From contig NZ_JAGRLA010000129.1 of NCBI RefSeq assembly GCF_020442045.1, forward strand, positions 1 to 54,067: a DNA stretch of 54,067 nt. The letters run 5' to 3'. The translations under genes and the position numbers were made by a program. Source of the stretch: Bauldia sp. GTDB lineage: Bacteria; Pseudomonadota; Alphaproteobacteria; Rhizobiales; Kaistiaceae. This document shows, piece by piece, positions 45,489-54,067 of the stretch. The stretch's first letter is position 1. Every line of letters starts with the position of its first letter. The notes beneath the pieces are model-generated. The model ran no database searches. It was not told the origin of the DNA and saw only the letters and a list, made by a program, of their open reading frames with translations.

Positions 45489-45941
45489 TCACATCCTGCT
45501 GGCCGTTACGGTGACGAGTTTGTGCGTGTGGGATTGTGCGTTCCACACATGCTTTCCGACGTCGTAGAAGTCCTTGAGGCAGTCCTCGTCGACGACGGCC
45601 GTGATCGGCCCCTTGTCGGGCAGCGGCTCGGTGATGTCGGGACCGTAGGCGAAGGACATCTCTTCCGCCCCGCCATAGCAGATCGTCCCGGGCTTCAGCT
45701 GGCAGATGAACAGCGACTTCCCGAGTGGATTTGCCTGGGAGCCGACCCGCTCAGGCTCGGTCGGCCCGCGCCCCTTGCCGAGGAAGTAGTCCCCCGTCGA
45801 TGTGGTGTGCGAGATGGCCATCTTCATGGGCTTTGCGAGCGCATCCCATACGATGTCGCCGACCTCTCCGCTCTCCTCGACAATCGTCGCGAAGATCGGT
45901 TTGTCGATTCCGGAAAATTCGAACTTGATTCTTCTTGGCAT
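45489..45941 (-). CDS. Cyclophilin-like fold protein, module 2
   Basis: Protein of 150 aa from the ATG at 45941, where the family-like N-terminus begins (MPRRIKFEFSGIDKPIFATIVEESGEVGDIVWDAL). An upstream in-frame extension lacks family character. The central block GKSLFICQLKPGTICYGGAEEMSFAYGPD fits a beta-rich cyclophilin-like/DUF3830-type fold. Sequence similarity to the module 1 partner is faint, but order and size agree. First gene of a two-gene unit with the helical protein. Confidence 0.6.
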   Translation of the reverse strand: MPRRIKFEFSGIDKPIFATIVEESGEVGDIVWDALAKPMKMAISHTTSTGDYFLGKGRGPTEPERVGSQANPLGKSLFICQLKPGTICYGGAEEMSFAYGPDITEPLPDKGPITAVVDEDCLKDFYDVGKHVWNAQSHTHKLVTVTASRM

Positions 45942-46806
45942 CGTGCAGTCTCCATGCCGGTGTTGGATTGCATCGCCAACGGCGCGCATCGCGCATCCGT
46001 CGAACGCTTTCATCGGGTTGAAAGAAGTGCAGTGCGAGCGCTACCCGCGCACGCCTCACTCACGTCCCGTCGGTATCCTCGTCCGGGCCCGAACCGCCGT
46101 GGGCATAGGATGCCACCGACCAGGTGAACCAGCTGGATACGGGGAAATGCTGCAGGTTGACGCCGATACCCGCGCCGGCCTTCGCCGAGGCCTGCAATAC
46201 GCGAGGGGAGAGTGCACGACGCCAATGCATAGACATTATTCAATCACCAACCGACGCCGACTTCAATCACCCGCGTCGACTGGTCGAAGCGGCCACGGCG
46301 AGCATCGATCGGACGGATGACAGGCGGCCGGCATCCAGGGACATCGCCACCACGGCGGGGCTCCTCGGGCCGACAGCGCGCGGCGCCGCCAACGCGCGCG
46401 CCACGTCGGCGCATCCGACGCATGCGAAAGCCGGACGGGCCGCCCACCACATCTTTTTCCACCCGATTCCCAACATCGGCTCCGAATTCGATCGACCGAT
46501 CGGGCGGCGAATCGCACGACAGGGCTGGTCGCGAACCACGGCCACCGTTTCGATCGCGCTGCCGATTTTTCCCCCTGCTTCGCGAGCCGTCTTCCGCCGC
46601 GGTCAACACGACCATGCCATCGACGACGACGAGGGCGAAAATCGGAGAGTCGCCTTCCCGCGATCAGCGTGACGAGTCCGGGGAACCACCGGCAACAGGT
46701 GGCATGGATGGGCGAATCGACGCTCGCCGCGTCGACGCCGGCAAACAGCGGCAGGACCCGGATGAGCGTGCATTCGTCGTCGCAGATCACGAAATCGGCC
46801 ACGGAA
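45942..46806. other. Stretch without a recognisable gene between module 2 and the narK control region
   Basis: About 865 bp of high-GC DNA with several overlapping reading frames on both strands (the longest about 180-220 codons, antisense to each other). None has a recognised domain, sensible composition or a good start; they are rich in Arg, Ala and Pro as expected for chance frames at high GC. It could hold a decayed gene or the promoter of module 2. Confidence 0.45.
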
Positions 46807-46820
46807 TTGATAAATATCAA
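46807..46820. promoter_or_regulatory. FNR/FixK-type box, distal, upstream of narK
   Basis: TTGATAAATATCAA is a perfect match to the FNR/FixK consensus TTGAT-N4-ATCAA. It lies in an AT-rich stretch (about 46800-46930) unlike the surrounding DNA, about 185 bp before narK. Confidence 0.8.
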
Positions 46821-46920
46821 TCAATAATTGAAGATTACAAAATCCATAGAGTAAATTACTCAATCATAAGATTGATGTATGTATTACCTACGTTTATTCT
46901 GGTAATAAATTATCGTTTGT

Positions 46921-46934
46921 TTGACCGCGATCAA
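46921..46934. promoter_or_regulatory. FNR/FixK-type box, proximal, upstream of narK
   Basis: TTGACCGCGATCAA differs from the FNR consensus by one base. Its centre at about 46927 would place an activated transcription start about 41 bp downstream, near 46969, a suitable distance from the narK start. Confidence 0.75.
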
Positions 46935-47005
46935 ACGGACGTGATCCATTCCCGCCATCTTCATCGCTGACTTGCGGAACCGGGCAGCGAGAACGGGGAA
47001 TGGAC

Positions 47006-49735
47006 ATGGACGACGCCTATGACCGGAAGCGGGCGCTGGGGCTCAGCACGTTTTCATTCACGGTCTGTTTTGCCGTCTGGACGATCTTCGCCATCATCGG
47101 CGTGCGAATCAAAGCGGATCTCGGCCTTTCCGAGACGGAATTCGGGCTGCTCGTCGGTCTTCCGATCCTGACCGGATCGCTAAGCCGCATCTTCCTTGGC
47201 ATCTGGACCGACCAGTATGGCGGGCGGGTGGTCTTCACGCTGACCATGCTTGCGGCCGCTGTTGCGACCTATCTCCTCTCCTTCACGAATACCTATACCT
47301 GGATGCTTGTCGCGGCCCTCGGCGTCGGGCTCGCCGGCGGATCCTTCGCCGTCGGCATCGCCTACGTATCGAAGTGGTATCCGCCGGAGAAGCAGGGGAC
47401 GGCGCTCGGCATCTTCGGCGTCGGCAACGTCGGCGCGGCGGTCACCAAATTCGTCGCGCCTTTTGTCCTGGTCGCCTTTGGTTGGCAGACGGTAGCGGTG
47501 GTCTGGGCATCCGCGCTGGCGATCGTCGCCATCATCTTCTGGTTCGGCAGCAAGGAAGATCCCGATATTCGCGCCCGGCGCGCGAGCGGCGAGAAGGCCC
47601 GCTCGACGCTTCTGCAGCTGGAGCCGCTCAGGCATCAGCAGGTCTGGCGGTTCGCGCTGTACTACTTCTTCGTCTTCGGCGGCTTTGTCGCGCTGGCCCT
47701 GTGGCTGCCCCACTACCTGATCGACGTCTACCGGCTGGATATCGAAACGGCCGGCATGCTCGCAGCCGCCTATTCGATCCCGGCGAGCCTGTTTCGTGCC
47801 TATGGCGGTCACCTCTCCGACCGCTACGGGGCCCGTATGGTGATGTATTGGACCTTCGGCGTCTCGGCGATCTGTCTCTTCATGCTCTCCTACCCGGAGA
47901 CCGACTACGTCATCCACGGCATCGAGGGGCCGATCGCCTTTTCGACGCGGATGGACCTCATCCCCTTCGTCATCACCACATTCGTCCTCGGCTTCTTCAT
48001 GTCGCTCGGCAAGGCCGCGGTCTACAAGCACATCCCGGTCTACTACCCCGGCCATGTCGGAGCCGTCGGTGGCCTGGTCGGCATGATCGGCGGTCTCGGC
48101 GGCTTCGTGCTGCCGATCGCCTTCGGCGTGATGGCCGACCTCACCGACATCTGGACGAGCTGCTTCATGCTCCTCCTGCTGGTCGTCGTGGTGTCCCTGC
48201 TATGGATGCATTTCGCCATCCGTGCCATGGAGCAGCGGGCCGCGGGCGAGGCGCTCGCCAAGCTGCCGCCCCTGGCCGAGCTCGAACACGTGCACAAGCC
48301 CGCCGAACATCCCGGCCGGAGCGCGCTGATCGAGGACTGGCGGCCGGAGGATGATACCTTCTGGCGGGAGAAGGGCCGGCGGATCGCGAGCCGCAACCTG
48401 TGGATCTCGATTCCGGCGCTCCTGCTCGCCTTCTCGGTCTGGATGGTGTGGAGCGTGGTCGTCGCCAAGCTGCCGGCGATCGGCTTCGGCTATTCGACCA
48501 ACCAGCTCTTCTGGCTGGCGGCATTGCCCGGCCTTTCGGGGGCGACGCTCCGCATCTTCTATTCTTTCATGGTGCCGATCTTCGGCGGGCGGCTGTGGAC
48601 GACGCTCACGACCGCTTCGCTGCTCGTGCCGGCCTTCGGCATCGGCTACGCCGTTCAGAATCCCGAGACGCCATATCTCATCTTCCTTGTGCTGGCTCTG
48701 CTGTGCGGCCTTGGCGGCGGCAACTTCGCCTCGTCGATGGCCAATATCTCCTTCTTCTTCCCGAAGCGGGAAAAGGGCAACGCCCTTGCGCTCAACGCCG
48801 GGCTCGGCAACACCGGCGTCAGCGTCGTCCAGTTCGTGGTGCCGCTGGTTATCACCACCGGCGTCTTCGGCGTGGCCGGCGGCGAGGCGCAGACACTCTC
48901 CGACGGCTCGATGCTGTGGATCCAGAACGCAGGTTTCATCTGGGTGCCGTTCCTGATCATCTCCACGATCGCCGCGTGGCTGGGGATGAATGACATTGCC
49001 TCGGCGAAGGCCTCATTCTCCGAACAGGCGGTGATCTTCCAGCGCAAGCACAACTGGATCATGTGCTGGCTCTACACCGGCACCTTTGGCTCCTTCATCG
49101 GCTATTCCGCGGGCTTTCCGCTGCTCGCCAAGACCCAGTTCCCCGAGGTCGATTCGCTGAAATTCGTCTTCCTCGGGCCGCTGGTCGGCGCCCTGTCGCG
49201 GGCGGCAACCGGCTGGATTTCCGATCGCTGGGGTGGTGGCCGCGTTACCTTCTGGGTGTTCGTGCTGATGATCGCGGCGGTTGCCGGTGTCCTCTACTTC
49301 CTCGGGATCAAGGACCAGCCCGGCGCGTTCTGGGGCTTCTTCGCGATGTTCATGGTGCTGTTCTTCGCCACCGGCGTCGGCAATGCATCCACCTTCCAGA
49401 TGATCCCCGCGATCATGCGCAAGGAGACGGCGCGTCTGATGCCGGGCATGGCGGCAGCCGAGCAGGTGCGCCAGGGCGACAAGGAGTCGGCGGCGATCAT
49501 CGGCTTCACCTCGGCGATCGCCGCCTATGGGGCCTTCTTCATCCCCAAGGCCTACGGCTCGTCGATAGCGACGACGGGCGGACCGGAGCTGGCGCTGGGG
49601 GGCTTCATGCTCTTCTACGTCACCTGCGTCGCCGTGACCTGGTGGTTCTACACACGCCGTGGCGGCCTTCTGTATGAGCAGGAGCGCCACGGCCCGACGC
49701 CGACTTCAGGATCCTCCCAGAAGAGCACGGCGTAA
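47006..49735 (+). CDS. narK: Fused NarK1-NarK2 nitrate/nitrite transporter
   Basis: Protein of 909 aa from the ATG at 47006, for which GGGGA is at a proper distance; an ATG at 47000 is too close to it. Two complete MFS transporters are fused. The first (about 1-420) has GLAGGSFAVGIAYVSKWYP and GVGNVGAAVTKFVAPF, the NarK1-like nitrate/proton symporter pattern. The second (about 460-890) has GLGGGNFASSMANISFFFP and AGLGNTGVSVVQFVVP, the NarK2-like nitrate/nitrite antiporter pattern. The same fusion is known in Paracoccus. The gene is 13 bp before narG and supplies nitrate to the cytoplasmic site of NarG. Confidence 0.95.
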   Translation: MDDAYDRKRALGLSTFSFTVCFAVWTIFAIIGVRIKADLGLSETEFGLLVGLPILTGSLSRIFLGIWTDQYGGRVVFTLTMLAAAVATYLLSFTNTYTWMLVAALGVGLAGGSFAVGIAYVSKWYPPEKQGTALGIFGVGNVGAAVTKFVAPFVLVAFGWQTVAVVWASALAIVAIIFWFGSKEDPDIRARRASGEKARSTLLQLEPLRHQQVWRFALYYFFVFGGFVALALWLPHYLIDVYRLDIETAGMLAAAYSIPASLFRAYGGHLSDRYGARMVMYWTFGVSAICLFMLSYPETDYVIHGIEGPIAFSTRMDLIPFVITTFVLGFFMSLGKAAVYKHIPVYYPGHVGAVGGLVGMIGGLGGFVLPIAFGVMADLTDIWTSCFMLLLLVVVVSLLWMHFAIRAMEQRAAGEALAKLPPLAELEHVHKPAEHPGRSALIEDWRPEDDTFWREKGRRIASRNLWISIPALLLAFSVWMVWSVVVAKLPAIGFGYSTNQLFWLAALPGLSGATLRIFYSFMVPIFGGRLWTTLTTASLLVPAFGIGYAVQNPETPYLIFLVLALLCGLGGGNFASSMANISFFFPKREKGNALALNAGLGNTGVSVVQFVVPLVITTGVFGVAGGEAQTLSDGSMLWIQNAGFIWVPFLIISTIAAWLGMNDIASAKASFSEQAVIFQRKHNWIMCWLYTGTFGSFIGYSAGFPLLAKTQFPEVDSLKFVFLGPLVGALSRAATGWISDRWGGGRVTFWVFVLMIAAVAGVLYFLGIKDQPGAFWGFFAMFMVLFFATGVGNASTFQMIPAIMRKETARLMPGMAAAEQVRQGDKESAAIIGFTSAIAAYGAFFIPKAYGSSIATTGGPELALGGFMLFYVTCVAVTWWFYTRRGGLLYEQERHGPTPTSGSSQKSTA

Positions 49736-49748
49736 GGAGACGGAGACA

Positions 49749-52700
49749 ATGAGCCATTTCATCGATCGCCTGACCTTCTTTCGCCGCGTCGAGGGCGAAT
49801 TCGCCGACGGCCACGGGGTGACAACCAACGAGGACCGCCGCTGGGAGGATGGGTATCGCAAGCGCTGGCAGCACGACAAGATCGTCCGCTCGACGCACGG
49901 CGCCAACTGCACCGGCTCCTGCTCATGGAAGATCTACGTCAAGGGCGGGATCGTCACTTGGGAGACGCAGCAGACGGACTATCCCCGCACCCGCCCGGAG
50001 CTGCCCAATCACGAGCCGAGAGGCTGTTCGCGAGGCGCGAGCTACAGCTGGTACCTCTATTCCGGCAACCGCGTGAAGCACCCGCTGGTGCGGGCGCATC
50101 TGGTCCGCCTGTGGAGGGAAGCGCGGAAGTCGAAGAAGCCGGTCGCTGCCTGGGCCTCCATCGTCGAGGACGCGGCAAAGCGGAAGAGCTACACCACAAA
50201 ACGCGGTCTCGGCGGCTTCGTGCGCGCCTCGTGGGACGAGGTCACCGAGATCATCGCGGCGGCAAATGCCTATACCGCGAAGACCTATGGCCCCGATCGG
50301 GTGACCGGCTTCTCGCCGATTCCGGCGATGTCGATGGTGAGCTATGCCGCCGGCGCTCGTTACCTGTCGCTGCTCGGCGGTGTCTGCATGTCGTTCTACG
50401 ACTGGTATTGCGACCTGCCGCCGGCCTCGCCGATGACCTGGGGCGAGCAGACCGACGTTCCCGAATCCGCCGACTGGTACAATTCCAGCTTCATCATCCT
50501 GTGGGGCTCGAACGTTCCCCAGACGCGGACGCCCGACGCTCATTTCTACACCGAGGCGCGCTATCGCGGCGCGAAGAGCGTGGTCATCTGTCCGGACTAT
50601 TCCGAGGCATCGAAGTTCGCCGACCTCTGGCTTTCCGTGAAGCAGGGGACCGACTCCGCGCTCGCGATGGCGATGGGGCATGTGATCCTCAAGGAATTCC
50701 ACGTCGATCGCCAGGTCCCGTATTTCGTCGACTACATCCGCCGATATTCCGACATGCCGATGCTCGTCCGGCTGGTCGCCAAGGACGGGTATCTCATACC
50801 TGAGCGCTTCGTGCGTGCGTCCGACTTCGCCGGCGCACTCGGCGAGACCAACAATCCGGATTGGAAACCGGTGGCCTTCGACGAGGCGAGCGGCGACGTC
50901 GTCGTACCGCGCGGCTCGGTCGGCTTCCGATGGGGCGAGAAGGGCAAGTGGAATCTCGAGGAAAAGGAATCGACCGGCAACGAGGCGACGCTGCAGCTCA
51001 GCCTTGCCGGCGGCGAGCTGGTCGATATCGGCTTCCCGTATTTCGGCAATGTCGAGCATGACCATTTCACCGGGACCGATCACCCGAGCGTGTTGACGCG
51101 CAAGGTGCCCACCCGGCGGATGCGGCTGAAGGACGGCGAGGCGGTGGTCGCCACCGTCTACGACCTCTTCCTTGCCAATTACGGCGTCGACCGCGGCTTC
51201 GGCGGCGAGCACCTGCCGCGCTCCTATGACGAGGTCGCTCCCTATTCGCCGGCCTGGGCCGAGGCGATCACCGGCGTCAAGCGCGACCAGATCGTCGCGG
51301 TGGCGCGGGAGTTCGCCCGCAACGCCGAGAAGACCGGCGGCCGGTCGATGATCATCATCGGCGCCGCGATGAACCACTGGTACCACATGGACATGAACTA
51401 CCGCGGCGTCATCAACATGCTGGTGATGTGCGGTTGTGTCGGCCAGTCGGGCGGTGGCTGGTCGCACTATGTCGGCCAGGAGAAGCTGCGGCCGCAGACC
51501 GGGTGGCTGCCCCTCGCCTTCGGTCTCGACTGGAGCCGGCCGCCGCGCCAGCAGAACTCGACCTCGTTCTTCTACGCCCACTCCGACCAGTGGCGCTACG
51601 AGAGCCTCGACGTGAGCGAGATCCTGTCGCCGACGGCGCCGGAAGGGTCGTGGAGCGGTTCGCTGATCGACTATAATGTCCGGGCCGAGCGGATGGGCTG
51701 GCTGCCATCGGCGCCGCAACTCGAGACCAATCCGCTGACGATCGCGGCCGCGGCCGAGGCGAAAGGGCAGGACGCGAAGGATTATGTCGCCGAGGGGCTG
51801 AAGTCGGGTGCGTTGAAGCTCTCCTGCAACGATCCGGATGCGCCGCAGAACTGGCCGCGCAATCTCTTCGTCTGGCGCTCCAACCTGCTCGGATCCTCGG
51901 GAAAGGGGCACGAGTATTTCCTCAAGCACCTCCTCGGCACCAGCCACGGTGTCCTCGGCAAGGATCTCGGCGAGGACGGCCGGCAGAAATCCGAGGAAGT
52001 CGTCTGGCATGACGAGGCGCCTCAGGGAAAGCTCGACCTGCTGGTGACGCTCGACTTCCGGATGTCGACCACCTGCGTCTATTCCGACATCGTTCTGCCG
52101 ACCGCGACCTGGTACGAGAAGAACGACCTCAACACCTCCGACATGCACCCCTTCATCCATCCGCTGACCGCCGCGGTCGACCCGGTATGGGAAGCGCGGA
52201 GCGACTGGGAGATCTACAAGGCGATCGCCAGGAAATTCTCCGAGATCGCGCCGGAGGTGCTCGGCGTCGAGAAGGATGTCGTGATGACCCCGATCCTTCA
52301 CGACACGCCGGCGGAGATCGCCCAGGCGTTCGAGGTCGAGGACTGGGCGCGCGGTGACGTCGATCCGATACCCGGAAAGACAATGCCGCAGGTCACCGTT
52401 GTCGAGCGCGATTATCCCAACCTCTACAAGCGCTTCACGTCACTCGGCCCGCTGATGGCCAAGATCGGCAACGGCGGCAAGGGCATTGCCTGGAATACCG
52501 AAGACGAGGTCGATCTCCTGAAGCGCCTGAACGGCGTCGTGACCGATGACGGTCCGACCCAGGGCCTCGCCCGGATCGACAGCGATGTCGACGCGACGGA
52601 GGTCATCCTGTCGCTCGCGCCGGAGACCAACGGCGAGGTTGCGGTCAAGGCATGGGAGGCGCTGAGCAGCGCGACCGGACGCGACCACGCGCACCTGGCG

Positions 52701-53504
52701 CTGCCTAAGGAAGACGAGAAGATCCGCTTCCGCGACGTGGTCGCGCAGCCGCGCAAGATCATCTCGTCACCGACGTGGTCCGGGCTCGAATCCGAGAAGG
52801 TCTGCTACAACGCCGGCTATACCAATGTCCACGAGCTCATCCCGTGGCGGACACTCACCGGACGTCAGCAGCTCTACCAGGATCACATGTGGATGCGGGC
52901 CTTCGGGGAAGGCTTCTGCGTCTACCGGCCGCCGATCGACACCAAGACGGTCAAGCCGGTGATCGACCGGGAGCCGAACGGCAACAAGCCGGTGGTTCTC
53001 AACTTCATCACCCCCCACCAGAAATGGGGCATCCATTCCACCTATACCGACAACCTGCTGATGCTGACGCTGTCGCGGGGTGGGCCAATCGTCTGGATCA
53101 GCGAAGCTGACGCTGCGAAGGGCGGCATCGTCGACAACGACTGGATCGAGGCCTTCAACGCCAACGGAGCGCTGGTCGCCCGCGCCGTCGTCTCCCAGCG
53201 CGTCAAGGAGGGCATGTGCATGATGTACCACGCGCAGGAGAAGATCGCGAACGTCCCGGGCTCGGAGCAAACCGGGCAGCGCGGCGGCATCCACAATTCC
53301 GTGACCCGTACGGTGCTCAAGCCGACCCACATGATCGGCGGCTATGTCCATCAATCCTACGGCTTCAACTACTACGGCACCGTCGGCTCCAACCGCGACG
53401 AGTTCGTCATCGTGCGGAAGGTGGCGAAGGTCGACTGGCTCGACGAGCCCGTGGAGCAATCCTCGACATCCGATGGTGCTTCGAACCTGGAGGCCGCAGA
53501 ATGA
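49749..53504 (+). CDS. narG: Respiratory nitrate reductase alpha subunit
   Basis: Molybdopterin catalytic subunit of 1251 aa from the ATG at 49749 (GGAG upstream). The FS0 cluster ligands are H50, C54, C58 and C93, in HGANCTGSC and RGCSRG. The molybdenum Asp lies in FYDWYCDLPPASPMTWGEQTDVPES. It reduces nitrate to nitrite on the cytoplasmic face as part of NarGHI. The stop overlaps the narH start (ATGA). Confidence 0.98.
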   Translation: MSHFIDRLTFFRRVEGEFADGHGVTTNEDRRWEDGYRKRWQHDKIVRSTHGANCTGSCSWKIYVKGGIVTWETQQTDYPRTRPELPNHEPRGCSRGASYSWYLYSGNRVKHPLVRAHLVRLWREARKSKKPVAAWASIVEDAAKRKSYTTKRGLGGFVRASWDEVTEIIAAANAYTAKTYGPDRVTGFSPIPAMSMVSYAAGARYLSLLGGVCMSFYDWYCDLPPASPMTWGEQTDVPESADWYNSSFIILWGSNVPQTRTPDAHFYTEARYRGAKSVVICPDYSEASKFADLWLSVKQGTDSALAMAMGHVILKEFHVDRQVPYFVDYIRRYSDMPMLVRLVAKDGYLIPERFVRASDFAGALGETNNPDWKPVAFDEASGDVVVPRGSVGFRWGEKGKWNLEEKESTGNEATLQLSLAGGELVDIGFPYFGNVEHDHFTGTDHPSVLTRKVPTRRMRLKDGEAVVATVYDLFLANYGVDRGFGGEHLPRSYDEVAPYSPAWAEAITGVKRDQIVAVAREFARNAEKTGGRSMIIIGAAMNHWYHMDMNYRGVINMLVMCGCVGQSGGGWSHYVGQEKLRPQTGWLPLAFGLDWSRPPRQQNSTSFFYAHSDQWRYESLDVSEILSPTAPEGSWSGSLIDYNVRAERMGWLPSAPQLETNPLTIAAAAEAKGQDAKDYVAEGLKSGALKLSCNDPDAPQNWPRNLFVWRSNLLGSSGKGHEYFLKHLLGTSHGVLGKDLGEDGRQKSEEVVWHDEAPQGKLDLLVTLDFRMSTTCVYSDIVLPTATWYEKNDLNTSDMHPFIHPLTAAVDPVWEARSDWEIYKAIARKFSEIAPEVLGVEKDVVMTPILHDTPAEIAQAFEVEDWARGDVDPIPGKTMPQVTVVERDYPNLYKRFTSLGPLMAKIGNGGKGIAWNTEDEVDLLKRLNGVVTDDGPTQGLARIDSDVDATEVILSLAPETNGEVAVKAWEALSSATGRDHAHLALPKEDEKIRFRDVVAQPRKIISSPTWSGLESEKVCYNAGYTNVHELIPWRTLTGRQQLYQDHMWMRAFGEGFCVYRPPIDTKTVKPVIDREPNGNKPVVLNFITPHQKWGIHSTYTDNLLMLTLSRGGPIVWISEADAAKGGIVDNDWIEAFNANGALVARAVVSQRVKEGMCMMYHAQEKIANVPGSEQTGQRGGIHNSVTRTVLKPTHMIGGYVHQSYGFNYYGTVGSNRDEFVIVRKVAKVDWLDEPVEQSSTSDGASNLEAAE

Positions 53505-54067
53505 AAATCCGCGCTCAGATCGCGATGGTACTGAACCTCGACAAGTGCATCGGCTGTCACACCTGCTCGGTCACCTGCAAGAACGTCTGGACCAGCCGCG
53601 AGGGAATGGAATACGCCTGGTTCAACAACGTCGAGACCAAGCCGGGCATCGGCTACCCCAAGGAGTGGGAGAACCAGGAGCGCTGGAAGGGCGGCTGGCG
53701 GCGCAAGCGCAACGGCAAGATCGAGCCCCGGATCGGCGCCAAGTGGCGCGTGCTGGCCAATATCTTCGCGAACCCCGACCTTCCCGAGATCGACGACTAT
53801 TACGAGCCTTTCACCTTCGACTACGAGCATCTGCAGCAGGCGCCGGAGCTCAGGGCCTCGCCGACCGCGCGGCCACGCTCGCTGATCACCGGCAACCGGA
53901 TGGAGAAGATCGAGTGGGGGCCGAACTGGGAGGAGATCCTCGGCGGCGAATTCGCCAAGCGCTCCAAGGACGTCAATTTCGAAGGCGTTGAGAAGGAAAT
54001 CTACGGAGCCTTCGAAAACACCTTCATGATGTACCTGCCGCGGCTCTGCGAGCACTGCCTCAACCCG
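53501..54067 (+). CDS. narH: Respiratory nitrate reductase beta subunit (5' part)
   Basis: The first 189 codons are present and the gene runs off the right edge. The N-terminus has an [Fe-S] ligand set C16, C19, C22 and C26 (KCIGCHTCSVTCKN), and a second set begins at CEHCLNP at the edge. NarH passes electrons from NarI to NarG. narJ and narI are expected beyond the window. Confidence 0.97.
   Translation, partial: MKIRAQIAMVLNLDKCIGCHTCSVTCKNVWTSREGMEYAWFNNVETKPGIGYPKEWENQERWKGGWRRKRNGKIEPRIGAKWRVLANIFANPDLPEIDDYYEPFTFDYEHLQQAPELRASPTARPRSLITGNRMEKIEWGPNWEEILGGEFAKRSKDVNFEGVEKEIYGAFENTFMMYLPRLCEHCLNP

Noticed and set aside
46263..46820. 185-codon minus-strand frame and overlapping 217-codon plus-strand frame before narK
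   Set aside because: They overlap each other, have chance-like composition and run into the AT-rich control region; no family match.
1..54067. CRISPR array or rRNA genes
   Set aside because: No regularly spaced direct repeats and no rRNA sequence were seen on reading the window.

Overview
The window is high-GC DNA from an alphaproteobacterium, most likely a member of the Rhizobiales/Hyphomicrobiales. The signs are an IalB-type secreted protein next to rlmN, the style of the RlmN, TypA and ArgG proteins, a MocR-type regulator, and a cyclase-TolB-TPR protein of a kind common in that order. It is probably a facultative nitrate respirer, because the right end opens a narKGH operon preceded by two FNR-type boxes. 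I cannot name the genus.

Regions. (1) 1-22.7 kb is mostly chromosomal backbone: a Bax-inhibitor fragment, a class A beta-lactamase-like enzyme with odd motifs, the conserved ybbA-ybbP/tesA divergon, thpR, a pterin dehydratase, a YkvA protein, IalB, rlmN, a LysE exporter, a PAP2 phosphatase, argG, an adenylate cyclase-like TPR protein, a MocR regulator with a small divergent gene and repeated operator boxes, typA, a DUF3302-HlyD-NodT envelope operon, a GNAT enzyme and a YggT/DUF167 operon. (2) 22.8-30.3 kb starts at tRNA-Ala(CGC) and a decayed IS3-type orfA. It then carries a sugar-type (CUT1) ABC importer with a bicupin protein, divergent from a LacI-family regulator. The importer genes look lower in GC than their surroundings, so this part may have been acquired. 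(3) 30.4-38.9 kb is a complete histidine-utilisation locus of the five-step type: hutC, hutIHGU and divergent hutF, plus an SDR oxidoreductase. (4) 38.9-46 kb holds a FAD oxidoreductase, a polar amino acid-type ABC importer, and two two-gene modules arranged tail to tail. Each module encodes a small cyclophilin-like (DUF3830-like) protein followed by a helical protein. (5) 46-54 kb has about 0.9 kb without a recognisable gene, then an AT-rich control region, a fused NarK1-NarK2 transporter, narG and the start of narH.

How the genes work together. A shared TTTTGTCTA core occurs at the hutI/hutF intergenic region, at the promoter of the amino acid ABC importer and upstream of the SDR gene. This suggests one HutC regulon covering histidine breakdown, uptake and an extra oxidoreductase.

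The most interesting part is the pair of modules at 43.7-45.9 kb. The two helical proteins are clearly paralogous: they share PxGxG(x5)LSNL and an ungapped C-terminal block ending in VFPW. From memory, their two-part layout (cyclophilin-like part, then helical bundle) resembles a split version of cucumopine synthase, the enzyme that joins histidine and 2-oxoglutarate. Their place beside a HutC-controlled importer and hut genes makes an undescribed imidazole-amine or histidine-derived opine pathway a reasonable, unproven hypothesis.
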